A stretch of DNA of 64,000 bases from Pelagivirga sediminicola (GCF_003072125.1 NZ_QCYH01000002.1:372001-436000); one strand, 5' to 3'; numbered from the stretch's first letter, positions 25,277 to 36,246 are shown. Translations and numbers: made by a program. The notes: generated by a model from the letters alone, not told the origin.

Positions 25277-27400
25277 ATGGCACGCGACTACGCTCTAGAA
25301 CGCTACCGTAACTTCGGCATCATGGCCCATATCGATGCAGGCAAGACCACCTGCAGCGAGCGGATCCTGTTTTATACAGGCAAGAACCACGTGATGGGCG
25401 AAACCCATGACGGGGCCGGCACGATGGATTGGATGGAGCAGGAGCAGGAGCGTGGCATCACGATCACCTCGGCTGCGACCACCACCTTCTGGCAGCGCCA
25501 GAATGATCCGACGCAGGACGGCACGTCCGAAACCAAGTACCGGATGAACATCATCGACACGCCCGGCCACGTCGACTTCACCATCGAAGTCGAGCGTTCG
25601 CTGGCCGTGCTCGACGGTGCCGTCGCGGTTCTGGACGCCAACGCCGGCGTCGAGCCCCAGACCGAAACCGTCTGGCGCCAGGCCGACCGCTACAAGGTGC
25701 CGCGGGTCGTGTTCGTCAACAAGATGGACAAGATCGGCGCCGATTTCTTCAACTGCGTCAAGATGATCAAGGACCGGACGGGCGCCACGCCTGCACCGAT
25801 CCAGATCCCGATCGGTTCGGAAAACGATCTGGAAGGCATCGTCGATCTGGTCACGATGGAAGAGTGGGTCTGGAAGGGCGAGGATCTGGGCGCGAACTGG
25901 ACACGCGGTCCGATCCGCGACAGCCTCAAGGATCTGGCCGACGAATGGCGCGCCAACCTGATCGAGGTTGCCGTCGAAATGGACGACGACGCGATGGAGC
26001 AGTATCTGGAAGGCGTCGAGCCTGATGAAGACACGCTGCGCAAGCTGATCCGCAAGGGCACGCTGTCGCTGAGCTTCGTTCCGATCCTGTGCGGTTCTGC
26101 GTTCAAGAACAAGGGCGTGCAGCCTCTTCTTAATGCTGTGGTTGACTATCTGCCCAGCCCCAAGGACGTTGTCGACTACATGGGCTTTGCCCCCGATGAC
26201 GAGACCGAGACGCGCAACATCCCGCGCCGCGCGGACGATTCGATGCCCTTCTCGGGTCTCGCGTTCAAGATCATGAACGACCCGTTCGTCGGCTCGCTGA
26301 CCTTCACGCGCATCTATTCGGGCGTCCTCAAGAAGGGCGATACCGTCCAGAACACGACCAAGGGCAAGAGAGAGCGCATCGGCCGCATGATGATGATGCA
26401 CGCGGTGCAGCGCGAGGAGATCGACGAGGCATTCGCCGGCGACATCATCGCGCTTGCGGGTCTGAAGGACACCACCACGGGCGACACGCTGTCGGATCCC
26501 AAGGATCTGGTGGTTCTGGAAACCATGACCTTCCCCGATCCGGTCATCGAGATCGCGGTCGAGCCCAAGACCAAGGGCGACCAGGAAAAGATGTCGGCCG
26601 GTCTGGCACGTCTGGCGGCCGAGGATCCCTCGTTCCGCGTCGAGACGGACATCGAATCCGGTCAGACCATCATGAAGGGCATGGGCGAGCTTCACCTCGA
26701 CATCCTGGTGGATCGTCTGCGCCGCGAATTCAAGGTTGACGCCAATATCGGTGCGCCGCAGGTGGCCTACCGCGAGACGATCGGCCACGAGGTCGAGCAT
26801 ACCTACACCCACAAGAAGCAGTCGGGTGGTTCGGGTCAGTTCGCCGAGGTCAAGCTGGTCATTTCGCCGACGGAAGCCGGAGAAGGCTTCTCCTTCGAGA
26901 GCCGCATCGTCGGTGGCGCGGTGCCCAAGGAATATATTCCGGGCGTCGAAAAGGGTATCCGTTCGGTCATGGACAGCGGTCCTCTGGCGGGCTTCCCGGT
27001 CATCGACTTCAAGGTCGCGCTGATCGACGGCAAGTTTCACGACGTGGACTCCAGCGTCATGGCCTTCGAGATCGCGGCACGGATGGGCATGCGCGAAGGT
27101 CTGCGCAAGGCCGGCGCGAAGCTGCTCGAGCCGATCATGAAGGTCGAGGTCATCACCCCGGACGAGTATACCGGCGGGATCATCGGCGACCTGACATCGC
27201 GCCGCGGCCAGATTTCCGGCCAGGAAAATCGCGGCAACGCGATTGCGATCGACTGTAACGTGCCGCTGGCCAACATGTTCGGCTATATCAACACGTTGCG
27301 GTCCATGTCATCGGGCCGGGCCCAGTTCACGATGCAATTCTCGCATTACGAGCCGGTGCCGAGCAACATCTCGGAAGAGATCCAGGCCAAATACGCTTAA
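25277..27400 (+). CDS. fusA: elongation factor G
   Basis: A 707-aa translocation GTPase. G1 AHIDAGKTT at about 17-25, the [11 protein letters not shown] switch I, G3 DTPGHVDF, G4 NKMDK and domains II-V are all present, and [15 protein letters not shown] is the typical domain IV segment. Length is usual. Third gene of the str operon. Confidence 0.98.
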   Translation: MARDYALERYRNFGIMAHIDAGKTTCSERILFYTGKNHVMGETHDGAGTMDWMEQEQERGITITSAATTTFWQRQNDPTQDGTSETKYRMNIIDTPGHVDFTIEVERSLAVLDGAVAVLDANAGVEPQTETVWRQADRYKVPRVVFVNKMDKIGADFFNCVKMIKDRTGATPAPIQIPIGSENDLEGIVDLVTMEEWVWKGEDLGANWTRGPIRDSLKDLADEWRANLIEVAVEMDDDAMEQYLEGVEPDEDTLRKLIRKGTLSLSFVPILCGSAFKNKGVQPLLNAVVDYLPSPKDVVDYMGFAPDDETETRNIPRRADDSMPFSGLAFKIMNDPFVGSLTFTRIYSGVLKKGDTVQNTTKGKRERIGRMMMMHAVQREEIDEAFAGDIIALAGLKDTTTGDTLSDPKDLVVLETMTFPDPVIEIAVEPKTKGDQEKMSAGLARLAAEDPSFRVETDIESGQTIMKGMGELHLDILVDRLRREFKVDANIGAPQVAYRETIGHEVEHTYTHKKQSGGSGQFAEVKLVISPTEAGEGFSFESRIVGGAVPKEYIPGVEKGIRSVMDSGPLAGFPVIDFKVALIDGKFHDVDSSVMAFEIAARMGMREGLRKAGAKLLEPIMKVEVITPDEYTGGIIGDLTSRRGQISGQENRGNAIAIDCNVPLANMFGYINTLRSMSSGRAQFTMQFSHYEPVPSNISEEIQAKYA

Positions 27401-27440
27401 ACCGGGTGGCGGGGACAACTCCGCCCTACCCAAACTGTAG

Positions 27441-27459
27441 GGCAGGCATGACGCCTGCC
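27441..27459 (+). repeat. short palindrome between fusA and tuf
   Basis: GGCAGGC-ATGAC-GCCTGCC, next to a CCCTACCC/TAGGG motif. It resembles roseobacter extragenic palindromes of the form 'gggcatgacgcccg'. No T-run follows, so read-through into tuf is likely. Confidence 0.5.
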
Positions 27460-27488
27460 ACCTGACTTGCAAAAAGAGGAGCCATACC

Positions 27489-28664
<1,176 letters not shown>

Positions 28665-28685
28665 TCACCCTCGAATACTCACTCT

Positions 28686-28706
28686 GGGCGGGCGACATGC
28701 CCGCCC
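28686..28706 (+). terminator. hairpin 1 after tuf
   Basis: An 8-bp stem GGGCGGGC/GCCCGCCC with loop GACAT, 22 bases after the tuf stop. There is no T-run. Confidence 0.5.
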
Positions 28707-28720
28707 CAAGGGTTCGAAGA

Positions 28721-28746
28721 GGGAGGCCGGAATGGTCCGGCCTCCC
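28721..28746 (+). terminator. hairpin 2 between tuf and rpsJ
   Basis: A 10-bp perfect stem GGGAGGCCGG/CCGGCCTCCC followed by TCCTATC. Together with hairpin 1 it probably lowers transcription from the tuf gene into the S10 genes, but the tail is weak. Confidence 0.5.
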
Positions 28747-28781
28747 TCCTATCAACTCCAATGCCGCGAAAGGCTAAAGAC

Positions 28782-29090
28782 ATGCAAAGCCAGAACATTC
28801 GCATTCGGCTGAAGGCGTTCGATTACCGCGTACTGGATGCCAGCACGCAGGAAATCGTCAACACCGCGAAGCGCACGGGCGCAGACGTCCGTGGCCCGAT
28901 TCCGCTGCCGAACAAGATTGAAAAATTCACCGTTCTGCGTGGTCCCCACGTGAACAAGAAATCCCGCGATCAATGGGAAATCCGCACGCACAAGCGTCTG
29001 CTGGACATCGTTGATCCGACGCCCCAGACCGTGGACGCGCTGATGAAGCTCGACCTGGCTGCCGGCGTCGACGTTCAGATTTCGGTTTAA
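28782..29090 (+). CDS. rpsJ: 30S ribosomal protein S10 (NusE)
   Basis: A 102-aa protein of the 30S head that also acts with NusB in antitermination. [17 protein letters not shown] and [20 protein letters not shown] are typical. The ATG at 28782 is used; an upstream in-frame ATG at 28761 lacks a ribosome site. No clear promoter is visible directly upstream. Confidence 0.98.
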   Translation: MQSQNIRIRLKAFDYRVLDASTQEIVNTAKRTGADVRGPIPLPNKIEKFTVLRGPHVNKKSRDQWEIRTHKRLLDIVDPTPQTVDALMKLDLAAGVDVQISV

Positions 29091-29104
29091 GGAGGGCACC
29101 CGGT

Positions 29105-29989
29105 ATGTTGCGCTCTGGCGTTATCGCAAAGAAGGTGGGCATGACCCGTCTTTTCATGGAAGACGGCCGACAGGTTCCTGTCACCGTTCTTCAACTGGAC
29201 AAACTGCAGGTCGTCGCACAGCGCACGGCCGAAACCCACGGCTATTCCGCGGTTCAGCTGGGCGCAGGCTCGGCCAAGGCCAAGCGGACCAGCCAGGCCA
29301 TGCGCGGCCATTTCGCCGCCGCCAAGGTCGAGCCCAAGCGCAAGATCGCGGAATTCCGCGTGGCGCCCGAGAACCTGATCGCCGTCGGCGAGGAGATCAC
29401 CGCGAACCACTACTTCGAAGGTCAGTTCGTGGATGTCTGCGGCACGTCGATCGGTAAGGGTTTTGCCGGTGCCATGAAGCGGCACAACTTCCGCGGTCTG
29501 GAAATGACCCACGGCGTGTCGATCAGCCACCGCTCGCACGGCTCGACGGGCCAGTGCCAGGATCCCGGCAAGGTCTTCAAGGGCAAGAAGATGGCGGGCC
29601 ATATGGGTGCTGCGCGCATCACCACGCAGAACCTGCAGGTGATCAAGACCGATGCGGGCCGCGGCCTGATCATGGTCAAGGGCGCCGTTCCCGGCTCCAA
29701 GGGCGGCTGGGTGACGATCAAGGATGCGGTGAAAAAGCCGTTCCCCGAGAACGCCATCCTGCCCGCCGCGCTGAAATCTGCCGCTGAGGAGGCCGAAAAG
29801 GCCGCAGCCGAGGCCGCAGCAGCCGCAGCCGCCGAGGAAGAAGCCGCAGCCAAGGCCGCAGCCGAGGCGCAGGCCGCCCAGGAAGCCGCAGCCGAGAAAG
29901 AGGCCGAGGCCCAGATCGAGGCAGATACGGCAGAAGCCGCGGACCAGAGCGAGACTCTGGACGAGACCAAGAAGGATGACGAAGCATGA
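29105..29989 (+). CDS. rplC: 50S ribosomal protein L3 with long Ala/Glu-rich tail
   Basis: The first 220 residues or so are a normal L3 ([44 protein letters not shown], which holds the conserved Gln near the peptidyl transferase centre). The protein is 294 aa because of a tail from about residue 222 that is almost only Ala, Glu, Lys and Asp, likely a charged helix or disordered. E. coli L3 is 209 aa. The tail is encoded by a low-complexity GCC/GCA/GAG repeat. The stop overlaps the rplD start (ATGA). Confidence 0.97.
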   Translation: MLRSGVIAKKVGMTRLFMEDGRQVPVTVLQLDKLQVVAQRTAETHGYSAVQLGAGSAKAKRTSQAMRGHFAAAKVEPKRKIAEFRVAPENLIAVGEEITANHYFEGQFVDVCGTSIGKGFAGAMKRHNFRGLEMTHGVSISHRSHGSTGQCQDPGKVFKGKKMAGHMGAARITTQNLQVIKTDAGRGLIMVKGAVPGSKGGWVTIKDAVKKPFPENAILPAALKSAAEEAEKAAAEAAAAAAAEEEAAAKAAAEAQAAQEAAAEKEAEAQIEADTAEAADQSETLDETKKDDEA

Positions 29990-30603
29990 AACTCGACATG
30001 ATCAAACTGGACGGCAGCACCGCCGGCTCGGTCGATCTGGGCGAAGACATCTTCGACCTGGAGCCCCGCGCCGACATCCTGCACCGTGTCGTCCGCTGGC
30101 AGCGCAACAAGGCGCAGGTCGGCACGCACAAGGTGAAAACCCGCTCCGAGGTCAAGTATTCGACCAAGAAGATCTACCGCCAGAAGGGCACCGGCGGCGC
30201 ACGCCACGGCGCGCGCTCGGCTCCGATCTTCCGCGGGGGCGGCATCTACAAGGGCCCCGTCGTGCGGAGCCATGCGCATGACCTGCCCAAGAAGGTCCGC
30301 GCGCTGGGTCTCAAGCATGCCCTGAGCGCCAAGGCGCGCGCAGGCGAGCTGGTGATCATCGAGGATATCTCGGGCGTCACCAAGACCGGCATGCTGGCCA
30401 AGCAGATCAAGGATCTGGGCTGGAAGCGCGCGCTGGTCATCGACGGCGCCGAGGTGAACGAAGGTTTCGCCAAGGCCGCGCGCAACATCGACGGTCTGGA
30501 CGTTCTTCCGACCATCGGTGCGAATGTCTATGACATCCTCAAGCGTGACACGCTGGTGATCACGAAGGCGGGCGTCGAAGCACTGGAGGCACGACTGAAA
30601 TGA
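29986..30603 (+). CDS. rplD: 50S ribosomal protein L4
   Basis: A 205-aa exit-tunnel protein ([39 protein letters not shown] loop). In enterobacteria L4 also represses the S10 operon; whether it does so here is unknown. It overlaps rplC and rplW by four bases each. Confidence 0.98.
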   Translation: MKLDMIKLDGSTAGSVDLGEDIFDLEPRADILHRVVRWQRNKAQVGTHKVKTRSEVKYSTKKIYRQKGTGGARHGARSAPIFRGGGIYKGPVVRSHAHDLPKKVRALGLKHALSAKARAGELVIIEDISGVTKTGMLAKQIKDLGWKRALVIDGAEVNEGFAKAARNIDGLDVLPTIGANVYDILKRDTLVITKAGVEALEARLK

Positions 30604-30896
30604 GCGCGAAACCCGAACATTACGACGTGATCCGCAAGCCCGTCGTGACCGAGAAGGCCACCATGGCGTCCGAGAACGGCGCGGTTGTCTTCGAGGTCGC
30701 CATCGGCGCCGCAAAGCCGCAGATCAAGGAGGCCGTCGAGGCGCTCTTCGGCGTCAAGGTGAAGGCCGTGAACACGACCATCACCAAGGGCAAGGCCAAG
30801 CGCTTCCGCGGCCAGATGGGCCGCCGCGCAGACGTCAAGAAGGCGTATGTCACGCTGGAAGAAGGCAACACGATCGACGTGACCACTGGTCTCTGA
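30600..30896 (+). CDS. rplW: 50S ribosomal protein L23
   Basis: A 98-aa protein at the tunnel exit where SRP and trigger factor dock ([36 protein letters not shown]). The last gene of this ribosomal block: a strong terminator follows 24 bases later, which is unusual because rplB normally comes next. Confidence 0.98.
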   Translation: MSAKPEHYDVIRKPVVTEKATMASENGAVVFEVAIGAAKPQIKEAVEALFGVKVKAVNTTITKGKAKRFRGQMGRRADVKKAYVTLEEGNTIDVTTGL

Positions 30897-30920
30897 GGTC
30901 TGAATTGGCTTGAAGATTTG

Positions 30921-30952
30921 AAAACCCCGGCTGTAGTGGCCGGGGTTTTTTT
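30921..30952 (+). terminator. intrinsic terminator after rplW
   Basis: A 10-bp stem AAAACCCCGG/CCGGGGTTTT with T7 tail. It ends the rpsJ-rplW unit in the middle of the classical S10 operon. Confidence 0.92.
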
Positions 30953-31062
30953 CGTCGGCATGAACTCGGTGGCCAGACGGAAATTATTTCTGGCGCTGTG
31001 CTTTCTATTTGAGGCATACAGATCGGGTTTGCTTTGGCAGCGCAGAAATAGGGTTTTCAGAA

Positions 31063-31519
31063 ATGGTTAAGTGGTTATTTAGGCTAGTTCTCTTCGGCGT
31101 AATTGGACTAGTGGCATATACAGCCTTGGAAACCTATCGTAAGGGATATTTTAACATCCCCGATTTGCCGGACGGAGCATATGTAATATCATACCGAAAC
31201 GGGTTCCGTGGTATTGTTTTGGATGCGGAAGTCTCCAATGCATCCGTTGCCGACTATCCAAAATTTCTCCGCAGAATACACTTTGCAAACCCGAATAGAA
31301 CATATCTTCTCGTACCCTTGGAGTTGCCAAATTGGATGTCCGATGTATGGTGCGTATTGCACTCAACCTTCGGACGACGAACGCGCAGTTTTCCAAGAGT
31401 CTATGCCGGAAGCTTTGAAGCGACAACTTGAGTATGCGCGACTGGATAGGGTATGCGGTATCGAGGTCGAAGGTGAAATAGTGCGTCGCGGTTTGATCTA
31501 TTCGGCTCCGAAGCTGTAG
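31063..31519 (+). pseudogene. frameshifted hypothetical membrane-anchored protein inserted between rplW and rplB
   Basis: Reading from ATG 31063 gives one membrane span (WLFRLVLFGVIGLVAYTAL) and then an extracytoplasmic domain; the frame runs off after Trp in MSDVW at 31350 into out-of-family sequence. Dropping the single T at 31351 joins it to the next frame (AYCTQPSDDERAVFQ ... LIYSAPKL), ending at 31519, giving about 151 aa. The joined protein resembles, from memory, an uncharacterised roseobacter protein with a DAW-WC-PTDAE segment. Base composition is clearly more AT-rich than all neighbours. A real frameshift, a sequencing error or recoding are all possible. Confidence 0.7.
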
Positions 31520-31639
31520 TACGATTTGTAGCTCGCTTTGTATGGAAGATGTTCTCGCCATTCCCCCCGGCGCGTCAGGGCAAAGCGCCCTGGGTTGGCG
31601 GGGCAGGGGGGCAATCTTTGAAATCCTCGCATCCCCCAC

Positions 31640-31668
31640 TTGACCGCGCCGCGCCAACCTCCTAAACG
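31640..31668 (+). promoter_or_regulatory. sigma70-like promoter before rplB
   Basis: TTGACC-N17-TAAACG, same layout as the str promoter. It would restart transcription after the terminator at 30921. Confidence 0.65.
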
Positions 31669-31682
31669 AGCCTATCACCGCA

Positions 31683-31710
31683 GCCCCGGATTCGTCCGGG
31701 GCTTCGTTTT
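31683..31710 (+). terminator. terminator-like hairpin in the rplB leader
   Basis: GCCCCGGA-TTCG-TCCGGGGC followed by TTCGTTTTCG: an 8-bp stem with the very stable UUCG loop. It lies about 15-20 bases after the predicted promoter, so it may be the end of the upstream pseudogene transcript, or a leader attenuator. Confidence 0.7.
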
Positions 31711-31753
31711 CGTCCTTTTGGACGACCTAGCCGGGGACCTTCGGGGCCCTATA

Positions 31754-31771
31754 CCCACGGTGGGCACGCGC
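31754..31771. repeat. extragenic palindrome GGTGGGC-ACGC-GCCCACC
   Basis: An 18-base perfect palindromic hairpin of the kind repeated between roseobacter genes, lying about 60 bp before rplB. A related element lies between fusA and tuf. Confidence 0.5.
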
Positions 31772-31829
31772 CCACCCCTACATAGGCAGGACCACACCCC
31801 TGCCGTTTGCTAAACGGAAGACAGAAAGC

Positions 31830-32672
31830 ATGGCACTCAAGTCGTATAAGCCAACGACGCCGGGCCAGCGCGGGCTGGTGCTGATCGACCGTTCGGAGCT
31901 GTACAAAGGACGCCCCGTCAAATCCCTCACCGAGGGTTTGTCGAAATCGGGCGGCCGGAACAACACCGGACGTATCACATCGCGTCGTCGCGGGGGTGGG
32001 GCCAAGCGCCTCTACCGGATCGTTGATTTCAAGCGGAACAAGTTCGACATGGCGGCCACCGTCGAGCGGATCGAATATGACCCGAACCGGACCGCCTTCA
32101 TCGCGCTCGTCAAGTATGACGATGGCGAGCAGACCTATATCCTGGCGCCGCAGCGCCTCGCCATCGGCGACAAGATCTATTCCGGCGCGCGCGTCGACAT
32201 CAAGCCCGGCAACTGCATGCCGTTCTCGGGCATGCCCATCGGCACGATCGTGCACAACATCGAGATGAAGCCCGGCAAGGGTGGCCAGATCGCACGCGCG
32301 GCAGGCACCTATGCCCAGTTCGTCGGCCGTGACGGTGGCTATGCACAGATCCGCCTCAGCTCGGGCGAATTGCGCCTCGTGCGTCAGGAATGCCGTGCCA
32401 CGGTCGGTGCTGTCAGCAACCCCGACAACTCGAACCAGAACTACGGCAAGGCCGGGCGCATGCGTCACAAGGGCGTGCGTCCCAGCGTTCGCGGTGTCGT
32501 GATGAACCCGATCGACCACCCCCATGGTGGTGGTGAGGGCCGCACGTCGGGTGGTCGCCACCCCGTCACGCCCTGGGGCAAGCCCACGAAGGGTGCACGC
32601 ACCCGCAACAAGAACAAGGCGTCGCAGAAGCTGATCATCCGCTCGCGTCACGCCAAGAAGAAGGGCCGCTAA
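31830..32672 (+). CDS. rplB: 50S ribosomal protein L2
   Basis: A 280-aa core protein of the peptidyl transferase region ([46 protein letters not shown], with the conserved His of the HPHGGG loop). First gene of the second ribosomal block. It is three bases from rpsS. Confidence 0.98.
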   Translation: MALKSYKPTTPGQRGLVLIDRSELYKGRPVKSLTEGLSKSGGRNNTGRITSRRRGGGAKRLYRIVDFKRNKFDMAATVERIEYDPNRTAFIALVKYDDGEQTYILAPQRLAIGDKIYSGARVDIKPGNCMPFSGMPIGTIVHNIEMKPGKGGQIARAAGTYAQFVGRDGGYAQIRLSSGELRLVRQECRATVGAVSNPDNSNQNYGKAGRMRHKGVRPSVRGVVMNPIDHPHGGGEGRTSGGRHPVTPWGKPTKGARTRNKNKASQKLIIRSRHAKKKGR

Positions 32673-32675
32673 GAC

Positions 32676-32954
32676 ATGGCACGTTCTGTATGGAAAGGCC
32701 CCTTTGTCGATGCCTACGTCCTGAAAAAGGCGGAAAGCTCGCGCGAGGGTGGCCGCAATGAAGTCATCAAGATATGGTCGCGCCGCTCGACGATCCTGCC
32801 CCAGTTCGTGGGCCTGACGTTCGGCGTCTACAACGGTCGCAAGCATATCCCTGTCAACGTCAGCGAAGACATGATCGGTCAGAAGTTCGGTGAATACTCG
32901 CCGACACGGACCTACACCGGTCATGCCGCCGACAAAAAAGCGAAGCGGAAGTAA
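32676..32954 (+). CDS. rpsS: 30S ribosomal protein S19
   Basis: A 92-aa head protein ([40 protein letters not shown] in pieces) that binds 16S rRNA with S13. Standard length; packed three bases from both neighbours. Confidence 0.98.
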   Translation: MARSVWKGPFVDAYVLKKAESSREGGRNEVIKIWSRRSTILPQFVGLTFGVYNGRKHIPVNVSEDMIGQKFGEYSPTRTYTGHAADKKAKRK

Positions 32955-32957
32955 GTC

Positions 32958-33338
32958 ATGGGCAAGGAAAAGAACCCCCGCCGCGTGGCCGATAACGAAG
33001 CAATGGCAAAACTGCGCATGCTTCGCACCAGCCCGCAGAAACTGAACCTTCTGGCACAGCTCATCCGTGGCAAGAAGGTGGACAAGGCCCTGAACGATCT
33101 GACGTTCTCGCAAAAGCGGATCGCCGAGGATGTTCGCAAGTGCCTGCAATCCGCCATCGCCAACGCCGAGAACAACCATAATCTCGACGTGGATGAACTG
33201 GTCGTGGCCGAGGCCTATGTCGGCAAGAACCTGGTCATGAAGCGCGGTCGCCCGCGTGCCCGTGGCCGGTTCGGCGCCCTGCGCAAGCCGTTCTCGGAGA
33301 TCACGATCAAACTGCGCCAAGTTGAGGAGCAAGCCTGA
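32958..33338 (+). CDS. rplV: 50S ribosomal protein L22
   Basis: A 126-aa protein lining the exit tunnel ([33 protein letters not shown] beta-hairpin of the macrolide site). Its stop overlaps the rpsC start by one base (TGATG). Confidence 0.98.
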   Translation: MGKEKNPRRVADNEAMAKLRMLRTSPQKLNLLAQLIRGKKVDKALNDLTFSQKRIAEDVRKCLQSAIANAENNHNLDVDELVVAEAYVGKNLVMKRGRPRARGRFGALRKPFSEITIKLRQVEEQA

Positions 33339-34045
33339 TGGGTAACAAAGTCAATCCGATTGGCATGCGCCTTCAGATCAACCGGACCTGGGACAGCCGC
33401 TGGTATGCGGATACCAAGGATTACGGTAATCTGCTGCTCGAAGATCTTGCCATGCGCGAATTCATCAAGAACGAGTGCAAGCAGGCCGGCGTCAGCCGCG
33501 TCGTCATCGAGCGTCCGCACAAGAAGTGCCGCGTGACCGTTCACACAGCACGCCCCGGCGTCATCATCGGCAAGAAAGGCGCAGACATCGAAACCCTGCG
33601 CAAGAAGCTGGCGGCGATGACGGCAAGCGAGTTGCACCTGAACATCGTAGAAGTGCGCAAGCCTGAACTGGACGCCGCGCTGGTGGGTGAGAGCATCGCC
33701 CAGCAGCTGGAGCGCCGCGTCAGCTTCCGCCGTGCGATGAAGCGTGCCGTGCAGAACGCCATGCGTATGGGTGCCTTGGGTATCCGCGTGAACCTCGCCG
33801 GCCGCCTTGGCGGCGCCGAGATCGCCCGGACCGAATGGTATCGCGAGGGCCGCGTGCCCCTGCACACGCTGCGGGCCGATATCGATTACGCGCATGTCGA
33901 GGCGATGACCGCCTATGGCATCATCGGGATCAAGACCTGGATCTTCAAAGGCGAGATCATGGATCATGACCCGTCCGCGCGTGACCGCAAGGCCCAGGAA
34001 CTTCAGGACGGCCCGGCACCTCGCGGTGCAGGCGGTCGTCGCTAA
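33338..34045 (+). CDS. rpsC: 30S ribosomal protein S3
   Basis: A 235-aa protein with a KH domain ([18 protein letters not shown]) and the C-terminal S3 domain ([21 protein letters not shown]). It shapes the mRNA entry tunnel. Standard length. Confidence 0.98.
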   Translation: MGNKVNPIGMRLQINRTWDSRWYADTKDYGNLLLEDLAMREFIKNECKQAGVSRVVIERPHKKCRVTVHTARPGVIIGKKGADIETLRKKLAAMTASELHLNIVEVRKPELDAALVGESIAQQLERRVSFRRAMKRAVQNAMRMGALGIRVNLAGRLGGAEIARTEWYREGRVPLHTLRADIDYAHVEAMTAYGIIGIKTWIFKGEIMDHDPSARDRKAQELQDGPAPRGAGGRR

Positions 34046-34058
34046 GGGGGAATGACAG

Positions 34059-34472
34059 ATGCTACAACCAAAGCGCACTAAATTCCGCAAGCAGTTCAAG
34101 GGCCGCATCAAGGGCGAGGCCAAGGGCGGCTCGGACCTGAACTTCGGCTCGTTCGGCCTGAAGGCGACCCAGCCCGAGCGCATCACGGCGCGTCAGATCG
34201 AAGCGGCCCGCCGCGCGATGACACGCCACATGAAACGTCAGGGCCGTGTCTGGATCCGGATCTTCCCGGATGTGCCGGTCTCGTCCAAGCCGACCGAAGT
34301 CCGTATGGGTAAAGGTAAAGGCTCGGTCGACTACTGGGCCGCACGGGTCAAGCCGGGCCGGATCATGTTCGAACTGGACGGCGTCAGCGAAGAAGTCGCG
34401 GTCGAGGCCCTGCGCCTTGCGGCGATGAAGCTGCCGATCAAGACACGCGTCGTTCAGCGCGAAGATTGGTAA
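34059..34472 (+). CDS. rplP: 50S ribosomal protein L16
   Basis: A 137-aa protein near the A-site ([40 protein letters not shown], the arginine-rich loop hydroxylated by YcfD in E. coli). The last gene of the second block; a strong terminator follows, and the classical next gene rpmC is 1.9 kb away behind two minus-strand genes. Confidence 0.98.
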   Translation: MLQPKRTKFRKQFKGRIKGEAKGGSDLNFGSFGLKATQPERITARQIEAARRAMTRHMKRQGRVWIRIFPDVPVSSKPTEVRMGKGKGSVDYWAARVKPGRIMFELDGVSEEVAVEALRLAAMKLPIKTRVVQREDW

Positions 34473-34501
34473 CGGCGCGTCGGCGCAGCCGATAGAGAAC
34501 A

Positions 34502-34533
34502 AAAGCCCCCGCCGAGCGATCGGCGGGGGCTTT
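34502..34533. terminator. intrinsic terminator after rplP
   Basis: A 13-bp perfect stem AAAGCCCCCGCCG/CGGCGGGGGCTTT (loop AGCGAT). The A and T arms make it usable in both directions between convergent rplP and mscS. Confidence 0.92.
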
Positions 34534-34601
34534 AACTTTGTTAAACTGCGATACGCATTGGTTTTAGCGATCTCATGCCGCGCATGGCGATCCGGCGCGC
34601 T

Positions 34602-35492
34602 TCAGTCGTCGTCCGCGGGCTGCTCTTTGTTTTCAGGCGCCCTTTGCAACGGCAGCGGTTCTTTGAAGGTCAGCGTGCGATAGGGGAAAGGGATCTCGAT
34701 CCCTGCGTCGTCCAACGCGCGCTTGACCGCCGCGACGACCTGATCGCGCGACGCGCGCACCTCGACCGGTTTCGAGCCGGTCCACCATGTCACTTCGAAA
34801 TTGATCGAGGAGGACGCGAATTCCTGCGCAAAGATCTGGATCGGTTTGCTATCGCTTATCACGGTATCGCAGCCGCGCACCGCGTCCGTGATGACCGTGC
34901 GGGCCTCGTCCACGTCGACGTCATAGGCAACGCCGCAAATCACCGTCACCCGGCGGTGCTCCTGATCGGTGCGCACGGTCACGGGGTTCTTGAACAGGAT
35001 CGAATTGGGCACGATCACCAGTTGCCCGTCAGTCTGGCGGATGTGGCTTTCGCGGATCGCGATGCGCGCGACCACGCCTTCGACCCCTTCGCATTCGACG
35101 TGATCGCCGATCCGCATCTCGCGGCGGAAGAGAATGATGATTCCGGCCAGAAAATTCTCGAACACGTCCTTGAACGCGAAGCCGATCGCGACCGAGCCGA
35201 TGCCCAGCCCGGCCAGGATACTGGCCGGTGTCAGGCCGGGAAAGAGGATCACGGCGGCAATCATGATCCCGATGACCCAGATCGCGATCGAGGTCAGCAG
35301 GGTGAACAGCTCTTGCAGGCTTTTGCGCAGCCGGGTGCGCCGCAGCGTCCGGGCCAGTGCCGCCGCGGCCAGCTTGTTGACCAGCCACGCCAGAAAAATG
35401 ACGATGATCGCCACTGTCAGTGACGGAACCAGGGTGATCGCGCCGCGTGCAATGCCGTGCAGCTGATCGATGAGAAGGTTAACAGGCTCCAG
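34602..35492 (-). CDS. small-conductance mechanosensitive channel (MscS family)
   Basis: An MscS-type channel for relief of osmotic pressure. Three spans: about 18-36, 60-80 and the pore helix with SILAGLGIGSVAIGFAFKDVFENFLAG (Gly/Ala-rich), then the beta domain (RIGDHVECEGVEGVVARI, IVPNSILFKNPVTV). The best-placed ribosome site AAGGAG lies seven bases before an in-frame CTG at 35492, giving 296 aa and a full first helix; a GTG at 35414 gives 270 aa but cuts that helix and has no ribosome site. I prefer CTG. It sits on the minus strand inside the ribosomal cluster. Confidence 0.85.
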   Translation of the reverse strand: MEPVNLLIDQLHGIARGAITLVPSLTVAIIVIFLAWLVNKLAAAALARTLRRTRLRKSLQELFTLLTSIAIWVIGIMIAAVILFPGLTPASILAGLGIGSVAIGFAFKDVFENFLAGIIILFRREMRIGDHVECEGVEGVVARIAIRESHIRQTDGQLVIVPNSILFKNPVTVRTDQEHRRVTVICGVAYDVDVDEARTVITDAVRGCDTVISDSKPIQIFAQEFASSSINFEVTWWTGSKPVEVRASRDQVVAAVKRALDDAGIEIPFPYRTLTFKEPLPLQRAPENKEQPADDD

Positions 35493-35569
35493 CGGTCATC
35501 TCCTTGTCGGGTCTGAAGCCAACGCCGCAGGCCCCGGATCGTTCAATCGGATGCGCCGGGGCGGCGGGA

Positions 35570-36196
35570 TTATCCCCAAGCGTAGTTGAAACTGACCGAA
35601 ATGCGATCATCTTCGGACATGTTCACCGGCACCTCGTGGCGCAGCCACGATTCCCACAGCAGCACCTCGCCGGCCTCGGGGGTCATATATGTAAACGTGC
35701 GCAGTTCATCCCGTGCATCCTTGCGGCGGGGCGGCGCGGCCATCATCATCGGCAGGCGCGGATCCTCGAACTTGATCGCGCTGGTGCCCTCGGGCATCGT
35801 CACATAGGTCGTGCCGGAAATCACCGAATGAGGGTGTATGTGCGACGCATGCGTGCCGCCTTCGGGCAGGATGTTGATCCACAGGCTGTCGAGCTTCAGC
35901 TTCTTTCCGCCCAGATCGAACTCCAGATCTTCCGCGAAAGCGGCGACGTGTTTGTCGAGCACCTTGACCAGATCGGCGAAGATCGGAAAGCGGTAGGGCA
36001 GGTCGTCCAGTGACGCATAGGAGGTGTAGCCGGGATAATCGTTATCCTCGCACCATTGCTGGCCGGCCTCGTCGTCATCGGCGATGGACCAGCAGGACGC
36101 CTCCAGCTCGCCCGCGTCGATGGGCTTGCCCAGCTCGCGCAGCGCGGCACGGTAAAGGCGGGTGACGAAGAGGGACGATATATCTGACATGGCCAT
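35570..36196 (-). CDS. putative 2OG-Fe(II) oxygenase (TIGR02466/PF13759 type)
   Basis: A 208-aa predicted 2-oxoglutarate/iron-dependent oxygenase. The double-stranded beta-helix features are LWINILPEGGTHASHIHPHSVISGTTYV (iron ligands in HIHPH), then ESWLRHEVPVNMSEDDRISVSFNYAW with distal His and the 2OG-binding Arg. ATG at 36196 or 36190. It lies with mscS between rplP and rpmC, about 1 kb after the L16 gene. The substrate is unknown; a ribosomal protein hydroxylase would be an attractive but untested idea. Confidence 0.82.
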   Translation of the reverse strand: MAMSDISSLFVTRLYRAALRELGKPIDAGELEASCWSIADDDEAGQQWCEDNDYPGYTSYASLDDLPYRFPIFADLVKVLDKHVAAFAEDLEFDLGGKKLKLDSLWINILPEGGTHASHIHPHSVISGTTYVTMPEGTSAIKFEDPRLPMMMAAPPRRKDARDELRTFTYMTPEAGEVLLWESWLRHEVPVNMSEDDRISVSFNYAWG

Positions 36197-36246
36197 TGTG
36201 ATAGCGCAGCGGGCAGGGCGTGGCGAGAGCCTTTTGCAGACAGGGG

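Larger units (their letters stand above)
31520..31829. other. leader region of the rplB operon
   Basis: A 310-bp gene-free stretch. It holds a sigma70-like promoter (31640-31668), a UUCG-capped terminator-like hairpin just downstream (31683-31710) and, at about 31750-31780, a palindrome GGTGGGC-ACGC-GCCCACC of the extragenic type. Confidence 0.6.
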
